DNA of 64,000 nt. Source: Bacillus pumilus (GTDB lineage: Bacteria; Bacillota; Bacilli; Bacillales; Bacillaceae). Below, in pieces: positions 58,020-64,000 of the stretch. The number at the start of each line of letters is the position of its first letter. Position 1 is the first letter of the stretch. The position numbers were made by a program, and so were the translations under genes. Location: positions 1,424,272 to 1,488,271 of the forward strand of contig NZ_CP047089.1 in NCBI RefSeq assembly GCF_009937765.1, given 5' to 3'. Under the pieces are notes generated by a model. It saw only the letters and a program-made list of their open reading frames with translations. It made no database searches and was not told where the DNA came from.

Positions 58020-59732
58020 ATGAATAAAAAAGATATTATCAAACTTCTTGAAACAATTGCAGTCTATATGGAGCTAAAAGGAGATAATCCTTTTAAAATT
58101 TCTGCCTTTCGTAAAGCAGCAGCGGCACTGGAACAAGATGACCGCAGCCTTTCTCAAATAGATGATCTATTAGCATTACCCGGCATTGGAAAAGGAACCT
58201 TTGCTGTGATCACTGAGTATATCGAAAAAGGACAATCAGAAACACTCGAACAATTAAAAAAGGAAGTGCCTGAAGGACTTGTCCCGCTTTTGAAATTGCC
58301 AGGACTCGGCGGGAAGAAGATCGCTAAGCTTTACCAAGAGCTTGGCGTCCATGATGCACAGTCTCTAAAAGAAGCATGCGAAGCGGAAAAGGTACAAGCG
58401 CTTGCTGGCTTCGGGAAAAAAACAGAAGAAAAGATTCTTGCAGCTCTTGAAGAAGCAGGAAAGCAGCCAGAACGACTGCCAATTGGCTTTGCATTAGATG
58501 TGGCAGAGCGGATAGATCATGCACTTGAAGAGATGAAAGGTATCATCCGTTTTTCAAGAGCCGGCAGCTTAAGACGTGCACGCGAAACCGTCAAAGATTT
58601 AGATTATATCATTGCAACAGACAATCCTGAGCAAGTCAGAGAGCAACTTGTTGCACTTGATGATGTGAAAGATGTAATCGCAAGCGGTCATACGAAGGTA
58701 TCTGTTGTGCTTGCCCTTGATTTTGAAATCAGTGTTGATTTCAGGCTTGTGACATCAGATCAATTCGCAACGACGCTGCACCATTTCACTGGCTCAAAAG
58801 ATCATAATATTCGAATGCGTCAGCTTGCGAAGGAACGCGGAGAGCGCATTAGCGAATATGGTGTGGAAACGATTGAAACTGGAGAAGTAAAAACGTTTAA
58901 AGACGAAAGCGCTTTTTATGCGCATTTTCAACTTCCGCTCATTCCACCAGAAATTCGTGAAACCGGAGCAGAGATTGATACGTATAAAGAAAGTATGCAG
59001 TTTGTAGAATTGAGAGATATCAAAGGCGACCTACATATGCACTCGACATGGAGTGACGGAGCTTTCTCTATTCGTGAAATGGCGGAAGCATGTATCGCAA
59101 AAGGCTATGAATACATGGCGATTACAGACCACTCGCAATATTTAAAAGTAGCCAACGGTTTAACAAAAGAACGTTTGCGTTTGCAAGCAAAAGAAATTGA
59201 TAAGTTGAATCAGGAATTCGAGCATTTTCACATATTCAAAGGGGTCGAAATGGATATCCTGCCTGATGGATCGTTAGATTATGATGATGACTTTTTAAAA
59301 GACATGGATTTTGTCATTGCGTCTATTCATTCTAGCTTCTCTCAGCCGGAAGAAGTCATTATGGAACGCCTTGAAAATGCCTTGCGTAATCAACATGTTG
59401 ATTTAATTGCACATCCAACAGGCCGTTTAATCGGTAGACGGGATGGCTATGCCTTAAATATAGATCAGCTCATAGAGCTTGCGAAGAAAACAGGCACTGC
59501 ACTTGAACTCAACAGCAATCCATCAAGACTTGATTTGAAAACAGAGCACTTAATCAAAGCAAATGAAGCGGGTGTGAACATCATGATCAATACAGATGCG
59601 CACAACATCGCCATGCTGGAACATATGGAAGTTGGTGTAACAGCTGCAAGAAAGGGCTGGACACAAAAAGGAAATGTCGTGAATACTTTTACTCTAAACG
59701 AGATCAAAAAGTTTTTAACGCGTGACAGGTAG
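58020..59732 (+). CDS. polX: Family X DNA polymerase/3'-5' exonuclease PolX
   Basis: A 570-residue bacterial PolX for short-gap base-excision repair. Helix-hairpin-helix region (about 1-130), polymerase beta-like palm with catalytic acids in V-K-D-L-D-Y-I (about 194-200), and a C-terminal PHP exonuclease domain (about 335-570) with D-L-H-M-H-S-T-W-S-D-G. ATG 58020 follows GGAGGATGAG. It lies 18 bases upstream of mutSB. Confidence 0.95.
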   Translation: MNKKDIIKLLETIAVYMELKGDNPFKISAFRKAAAALEQDDRSLSQIDDLLALPGIGKGTFAVITEYIEKGQSETLEQLKKEVPEGLVPLLKLPGLGGKKIAKLYQELGVHDAQSLKEACEAEKVQALAGFGKKTEEKILAALEEAGKQPERLPIGFALDVAERIDHALEEMKGIIRFSRAGSLRRARETVKDLDYIIATDNPEQVREQLVALDDVKDVIASGHTKVSVVLALDFEISVDFRLVTSDQFATTLHHFTGSKDHNIRMRQLAKERGERISEYGVETIETGEVKTFKDESAFYAHFQLPLIPPEIRETGAEIDTYKESMQFVELRDIKGDLHMHSTWSDGAFSIREMAEACIAKGYEYMAITDHSQYLKVANGLTKERLRLQAKEIDKLNQEFEHFHIFKGVEMDILPDGSLDYDDDFLKDMDFVIASIHSSFSQPEEVIMERLENALRNQHVDLIAHPTGRLIGRRDGYALNIDQLIELAKKTGTALELNSNPSRLDLKTEHLIKANEAGVNIMINTDAHNIAMLEHMEVGVTAARKGWTQKGNVVNTFTLNEIKKFLTRDR

Positions 59733-59750
59733 TCGTTAGGAGGCTGGACC

Positions 59751-62111
59751 ATGCTGCAACAAAAAGTGTTATCATCATTAGAATTTCATAAAGTAAAAGA
59801 AAAAGTGATGTCCTATACCGCATCCACATTAGGAAAAGAAAGAGCGCAGGATTTAACACCTTTGACGGATATAGAAACCATTCAGCATTTGCTGGAAGAG
59901 GTAGCAGAAGCGCAAGATGTGATCCGCTTAAAGGGATCTGCGCCATTTGGCGGATTAACAGATATTAGACGTGCAGTGAAACGGGCAGAAATCGGCAGTA
60001 CATTAAGCCCTTCTGAGCTGATGGAAATCGCAGGACTATTATATGCGGTGAAAAATATGAAACACTTTCTCACGTCCATGTATGAAGATGGAGTAGATAT
60101 ACCGCGCCTTCATACATATGCTGAGACGTTGATATTACTGCCAGAAATCAGAAAAGAAATCGAAAGCTGTATTGGTGATAATGGAGAAGTGCTTGATCAT
60201 GCAACCCCTGCCCTTCGTTCATTGCGCATTCAATTACGCTCACTAGAATCAAAAGTCCGTGATAAATTAGAAGCGATGATTCGTTCACAATCGGCTTCAA
60301 AAATGCTGTCAGACACCATTGTCACCATTCGTAATGACCGGTTTGTTATTCCAGTGAAACAAGAGTACCGCTCGAATTACGGCGGAATTGTTCACGATCA
60401 GTCTTCATCAGGGGCAACTCTTTTTATTGAGCCGCAAGTCGTCGTGGATGTAAATAACACCTTGCAGCAAACCCGTTTAAAAGAGAAGCAAGAGGTTGAA
60501 AAGATCCTGCAAATGCTGACAGAGAGTGTGTCAGAGCACATTGGGGAACTGCTTCACAATGTAAAGGAACTACAGACGCTAGATTTTATTTTTGCTAAAG
60601 CTAAATATGCAAAGACAGAAAAAGCCACTAAACCTGCTGTGAATGATCAAGGAGAAATCTATTTAAAACGAGCAAGACATCCTCTATTGCCTCGGGATCA
60701 AGTTGTCGCAAATGATATTGAACTCGGTAAAGATTTTTCAACAATTGTGATCACTGGACCAAATACAGGGGGAAAGACCGTTACTTTAAAAACGCTTGGT
60801 CTTCTGACGCTGATGACACAGGCGGGCCTCCATATTCCAGTTGAAGAAGGCTCTGAAGTGGCTGTGTTCGACCAAGTCTTTGCTGATATTGGAGACGAAC
60901 AATCCATTGAACAAAGCTTGAGTACGTTCTCATCTCATATGGTCAATATTGTCGATATCTTAAAGAATTTGACTTCTAACTCTCTCGTTTTATTTGATGA
61001 ATTGGGGGCAGGAACAGACCCAGCTGAAGGTGCGGCACTTGCGATGAGCATATTAGATGAAGTGCATCAAACAAATGCACGTGTCATTGCAACGACTCAT
61101 TACCCCGAGCTGAAGGCATATGGGTATAACCGGGAAGGCGTCACGAATGCAAGCGTGGAGTTTGATATCGAAACCTTATCACCAACGTACCGCCTGCTCA
61201 TCGGTGTGCCTGGACGAAGTAACGCATTTGAAATTTCAAAGCGTCTTGGTTTGCCAGATCACCTGATAGACCGGGCAAAAGCGGATATGCATGCAGAGCA
61301 TAATGAAGTAGACCAAATGATTGCTTCATTAGAAGATAGCAAGAAACAGGCAGAAGAAGAACTGCATGAGACAGAAGTCTATAGAAAAGAAGCAGAAAAG
61401 CTTCATAAAGAATTGCAAAGACAAATTCTTGAATGGAATGAGCAAAAAGACAAACTGCTTGAAGAAGCTGAACTGAAAGCGAAAGAGAAAATTGAACAAG
61501 CATCAAAAGAAGCAGAAGAGATCATTCAAGAGCTCCGTTCGATAAAAAGTGAACACCGCTCATTCAAAGAGCATGAACTCATCGATGCGCGAAAGCGTCT
61601 TGAAGAAGCCGTTCCTGAGTTTGACAGGAAAAAGAAGCCAGAGCCAGCGAAAAAAGCAGTAAGACAGCTGAAGTCAGGCGACGAAGTCAAAGTGCTCACC
61701 TTCGGGCAAAAAGGAACGTTGCTTGAACAAACAGGCGACAAAGAATGGAGTGTCCAAATGGGCATTCTGAAAATGAAGGTAAAAGAAAAAGACATGGAAT
61801 TTATCAAATCAGCACCTGAATTTAAGCAAGAAAAAGCCATCACGGCAGTTAAAGGGAAAGATTATCATGTCTCGCTCGAACTCGATTTAAGAGGCGAGCG
61901 TTATGAAAATGCCTTAAGCAGAGTCGAAAAATATTTAGATGATGCTGTATTAGCTGGTTATCCGCGTGTGTCTATTATTCACGGAAAAGGAACTGGCGCC
62001 CTTAGAAAAGGGGTTCAGGAATTACTGAAACAGCATCGAAGTGTGAAAAATGCTCGTTTTGGCGAACAAGGTGAGGGAGGATCAGGCGTCACCATCGTCG
62101 AATTAAAGTAA
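59751..62111 (+). CDS. mutSB: Endonuclease MutS2
   Basis: A 786-residue MutS2. Core/clamp helices lie about 1-310; the ATPase has Walker [10 protein letters not shown] (about 333-341) and Walker [11 protein letters not shown] (about 412-421); a coiled coil (about 520-620), KOW-like segment (about 640-690) and a C-terminal Smr nuclease domain (about 705-786, [16 protein letters not shown]) follow. Recent work links MutS2 to resolving collided ribosomes; older work to suppressing recombination. ATG 59751 follows TAGGAGGCTGG. Confidence 0.96.
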   Translation: MLQQKVLSSLEFHKVKEKVMSYTASTLGKERAQDLTPLTDIETIQHLLEEVAEAQDVIRLKGSAPFGGLTDIRRAVKRAEIGSTLSPSELMEIAGLLYAVKNMKHFLTSMYEDGVDIPRLHTYAETLILLPEIRKEIESCIGDNGEVLDHATPALRSLRIQLRSLESKVRDKLEAMIRSQSASKMLSDTIVTIRNDRFVIPVKQEYRSNYGGIVHDQSSSGATLFIEPQVVVDVNNTLQQTRLKEKQEVEKILQMLTESVSEHIGELLHNVKELQTLDFIFAKAKYAKTEKATKPAVNDQGEIYLKRARHPLLPRDQVVANDIELGKDFSTIVITGPNTGGKTVTLKTLGLLTLMTQAGLHIPVEEGSEVAVFDQVFADIGDEQSIEQSLSTFSSHMVNIVDILKNLTSNSLVLFDELGAGTDPAEGAALAMSILDEVHQTNARVIATTHYPELKAYGYNREGVTNASVEFDIETLSPTYRLLIGVPGRSNAFEISKRLGLPDHLIDRAKADMHAEHNEVDQMIASLEDSKKQAEEELHETEVYRKEAEKLHKELQRQILEWNEQKDKLLEEAELKAKEKIEQASKEAEEIIQELRSIKSEHRSFKEHELIDARKRLEEAVPEFDRKKKPEPAKKAVRQLKSGDEVKVLTFGQKGTLLEQTGDKEWSVQMGILKMKVKEKDMEFIKSAPEFKQEKAITAVKGKDYHVSLELDLRGERYENALSRVEKYLDDAVLAGYPRVSIIHGKGTGALRKGVQELLKQHRSVKNARFGEQGEGGSGVTIVELK

Positions 62112-62125
62112 AAAGGAGAAAACGC

Positions 62126-62530
62126 ATGAAAGCCTTTTGGGAAAATGAACTTGTGGAAATTGCCGCCTATTATAGCGTGGCCGTCCTCTGTCTCGTCTTA
62201 TTTCTAACCATTTTTGAACTCGTCACCTCTTATAAAAACTGGGAAGAGATCCAGCGTGGCAACTTAGCTGTTGCCATGGCAACAGGCGGGAAGATCTTTG
62301 GGATTGCGAATGTGTTTCAGCATTCAATCGCACAGCACAATTCCCTTCTTCAAATGGTTGGATGGGGCGTATACGGCTTTGTGATGCTGCTCGTCAGCTA
62401 TTTCATTTTTGAATTTTTAACACCGCGTTTTAAAGTAGACAAAGAGATTGAAAATGATAATAGAGCGGTCGGGTTTATTTCACTTATCATTTCAGTTGGG
62501 CTGTCTTATGTAGTAGCAGCCGGCATTTAA
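62126..62530 (+). CDS. yshE: DUF350 membrane protein YshE
   Basis: A 134-residue DUF350 protein with four hydrophobic segments (about 12-32, 47-63, 77-98 and 113-133). Many homologues lie beside ion or stress loci but no function is set. ATG 62126 follows AAAAGGAG, 14 bases after mutSB. The next small ORF shares its ribosome-binding site with the stop of this gene. Confidence 0.87.
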   Translation: MKAFWENELVEIAAYYSVAVLCLVLFLTIFELVTSYKNWEEIQRGNLAVAMATGGKIFGIANVFQHSIAQHNSLLQMVGWGVYGFVMLLVSYFIFEFLTPRFKVDKEIENDNRAVGFISLIISVGLSYVVAAGI

Positions 62531-62539
62531 GGAGACGAC

Positions 62540-62617
62540 ATGGAAAAGCTAGCAAAAGTATTAATCGTAGTTGCCTGCACTTTTGCGGTCATTGGTGCCG
62601 TTTATCTGTTCCTGTGA
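62540..62617 (+). CDS. 25-residue single-span membrane peptide
   Basis: A short ORF of 25 codons (M-E-K-L-A-K-V-L-I-V ... Y-L-F-L) with one hydrophobic helix (about 6-25). AAGGAG at 62529-62534 overlaps the yshE stop and stands 5 bases before the ATG at 62540. It fills the gap between yshE and a terminator. It could be translated with yshE as an accessory subunit; homologues and expression are unknown. Confidence 0.6.
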   Translation: MEKLAKVLIVVACTFAVIGAVYLFL

Positions 62618-62635
62618 AATGAAAAAACAACGTTA

Positions 62636-62668
62636 GAAAGCTGTCAGGGAACCCTTGACAGCTTTTAT
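62636..62668 (+). terminator. Rho-independent terminator after the yshE group
   Basis: AAAGCTGTCA-GGG pairs with CCC-TTGACAGCTTT, followed by TATC. The T run is short. Confidence 0.75.
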
Positions 62669-62693
62669 CTCATCAAAGGCGGCGAATGATGAT

Positions 62694-63149
62694 ATGAAGC
62701 ACATTCTGCAAAAAGACGAACTGATCAAGCGCATTGACACTTGTCTTCAAATGACATCCCTCCCAAGAAACATATATGAACCGTATATTGCACGTCCATT
62801 TCAAACGTCAGGATTTTTTGATGAGTTGAGTCCCTATATTCAAATTGATTCGAATGGCTATATCCTCATTCAATATGAACGAGGAATTCAAATGCTGCAT
62901 AAAAGAACAAAAGTGGCGGATGAAGTCATTTACTGGATTTTAGAAGATACCATTTTTCTCACGACTTACATCGACATGATGAGGAAGTATCAAGTCGACA
63001 ACATCCAGACGCATTTACCGAATGACCCCAGTATCCATCAGCAGATTGTGGATAGAGTCAACGAGTCATTTCGTGCTATTGGTGGTTTATATGAACAGTG
63101 GCATCATGAAGGAAAAAGAGCTTCTATCGAAACACCGGCGAAAAAGTAA
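62694..63149 (+). CDS. Imm63-like immunity protein, orphan
   Basis: A 151-residue soluble protein resembling the Imm63 (polymorphic toxin immunity) family: G-Y-I-L-I-Q-Y-E-R-G near 60-69 and D-E-V-I-Y-W-I-L-E-D near 81-90 match its core. No toxin gene lies adjacent in the window. The start at 62694 is chosen for spacing from AAGGCGG; the frame back to 62655 runs through the upstream terminator. I recall no such gene here in B. subtilis, so this is an insertion relative to it. Confidence 0.65.
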   Translation: MKHILQKDELIKRIDTCLQMTSLPRNIYEPYIARPFQTSGFFDELSPYIQIDSNGYILIQYERGIQMLHKRTKVADEVIYWILEDTIFLTTYIDMMRKYQVDNIQTHLPNDPSIHQQIVDRVNESFRAIGGLYEQWHHEGKRASIETPAKK

Positions 63150-63183
63150 ATATGTGCAATTGAACCAAGCCCTATTAGAAAAA

Positions 63184-63221
63184 AGCAAACTGCCCTAAGG
63201 AAAAGTTTGCTATAATATAAT
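63184..63221 (+). promoter_or_regulatory. lcfA promoter with inverted repeat
   Basis: AGCAAACT (63184-63191) and AGTTTGCT (63204-63211) are perfect 8-bp arms with a 12-base spacer, ending against two overlapping TATAAT elements (63211-63216 and 63216-63221). Fatty-acid control is likely by analogy; the site does not resemble the FadR box I know. Confidence 0.5.
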
Positions 63222-63250
63222 AGTACGAAAGTTCAGGAAGGAGGGTTTTT

Positions 63251-64000
63251 ATGCAGTCAGATAAACGTTGGCTTCTGCATTACCCGAATCAAATTCCCCA
63301 CGAACTCACCATCCCAAATGAAACATTGCAATCTTACTTATTCAGCTCCGCAGAGGCTGCACCTGAGCATACAGCCATTCATTTTCTAGGAAAGAACATC
63401 ACCTATGAACAGCTGCAAGAAGACGTATTGAAACTAGCCAATCATCTGATCAAAATTGGCGTGAAAAAAGGCGACAGAGTAGCGATTATGCTACCGAACT
63501 GCCCTCAATCAGTCATCTCTTATTACGCTGTTTTAATAGCAGGTGGCATCGTTGTTCAAACAAACCCGCTCTATACAGAGAAAGAACTGGAATACCAAAT
63601 GGAAGACAGCGGCGCCAAAGTGCTGATCACGCTCGATCTGTTGTATCCAAAGGCTTATAAAATGAAAGCGCTGACAAGTATGGAGCACTTCATCATTACC
63701 AAACTACAAGATTATTTGCCATTTCCGAAAAACATACTGTTTCCTATTGTGCAAAGAAGAAAAAATAAAATGGTTATCCAAGTCGAGAGAAATGAAACCA
63801 TTCATCACTTCGCGCAGATTATGAAAGAATTAGAAGGTGAACAGCAGATACCCGCACTTTCCTTTGATCCGAAAGAGGATATCGCTGTTTTGCAATATAC
63901 AGGCGGAACGACCGGTTTACCAAAAGGGGTCATGCTCACACATGAGAATATTTTAGCGAATACTGAAATGTGCGCTTCTTGGATGTATAAAACGAACAGG
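63251..64000 (+). CDS. lcfA: Long-chain acyl-CoA ligase LcfA, 3' end outside window
   Basis: The first 250 codons of an AMP-forming acyl-CoA synthetase, continuing past the right edge. The N-terminal half of the ANL fold is present, with the P-loop-like Y-T-G-G-T-T-G-L-P-K-G at about 217-227. ATG 63251 follows AGGAAGGAGGG. In B. subtilis this opens the lcfA-fadR-fadB-etfBA fatty-acid degradation operon; those genes would lie outside. Confidence 0.93.
   Translation, partial: MQSDKRWLLHYPNQIPHELTIPNETLQSYLFSSAEAAPEHTAIHFLGKNITYEQLQEDVLKLANHLIKIGVKKGDRVAIMLPNCPQSVISYYAVLIAGGIVVQTNPLYTEKELEYQMEDSGAKVLITLDLLYPKAYKMKALTSMEHFIITKLQDYLPFPKNILFPIVQRRKNKMVIQVERNETIHHFAQIMKELEGEQQIPALSFDPKEDIAVLQYTGGTTGLPKGVMLTHENILANTEMCASWMYKTNR

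Overview
The window is a stretch of conserved chromosomal core from a low-GC Gram-positive spore former. Gene order follows the Bacillus subtilis ytkK-ytkL-ytoI ... dnaE-ytsJ-accDA-pfkA-pyk ... citZ-icd-mdh-phoPR-polA-mutM ... gapB-speD-nrdR-dnaBI ... thrS ... lytST-pftAB-infC ... pheST ... mutSB-yshE-lcfA segment almost gene for gene. Protein divergence from B. subtilis as I remember it, plus a few inserted genes, suggests the B. pumilus / safensis / altitudinis group. That species call is an inference from memory. I see no prophage, IS element, CRISPR array, rRNA or tRNA.

Layout. 1-6.4 kb holds a kinase-like gene cut by the left edge, ytkK, ytkL, ytoI, ytpI, nrnA (nanoRNase), ytzJ and the sporulation pair ytrHI. 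6.4-16.5 kb is central metabolism: dnaE, malic enzyme ytsJ, acetyl-CoA carboxylase accDA, then pfkA-pyk. 16.5-22.5 kb holds fxsA, ytvI, ytwI and the citZ-icd-mdh branch of the TCA cycle. 22.7-30.3 kb holds the phosphate two-component system phoPR, then polA-mutM-ytaF-coaE. 30.5-39.6 kb holds gluconeogenic gapB, speD, nrdR with dnaB-dnaI (replication initiation), ytxBC, and thrS behind a T-box. 39.7-51.4 kb holds an orphan PAS/chemoreceptor-like gene, ysaA, lytST and its pyruvate-transporter target pftAB, infC-rpmI-rplT behind an L20-type leader with an AUU start, ysdABC, cstA and sspI. 51.4-64 kb holds ysgA, pheST behind a second T-box, rnhC, zapA, yshB, polX, mutSB, yshE, a 25-residue membrane ORF, an orphan Imm63-like gene and the 5' part of lcfA at the right edge.

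Many starts were re-assigned from Shine-Dalgarno position. TTG, GTG and one ATT start are used often. Most convergent gene pairs share a bidirectional hairpin terminator.

There is no obvious new defence or mobile system. The most interesting items are regulatory or accessory: a structured speD leader whose apical loop could pair with its very strong ribosome-binding site; perfect PhoP-box-like repeats between phoR and polA; an exact 10-bp direct repeat upstream of pftAB that may be the LytT operator; CcpN-type boxes at gapB; a sigma-W promoter for ysdB; the 25-residue ORF and orphan immunity gene before lcfA; and a short-chain dehydrogenase (YtkK) that lacks the family's catalytic tyrosine.
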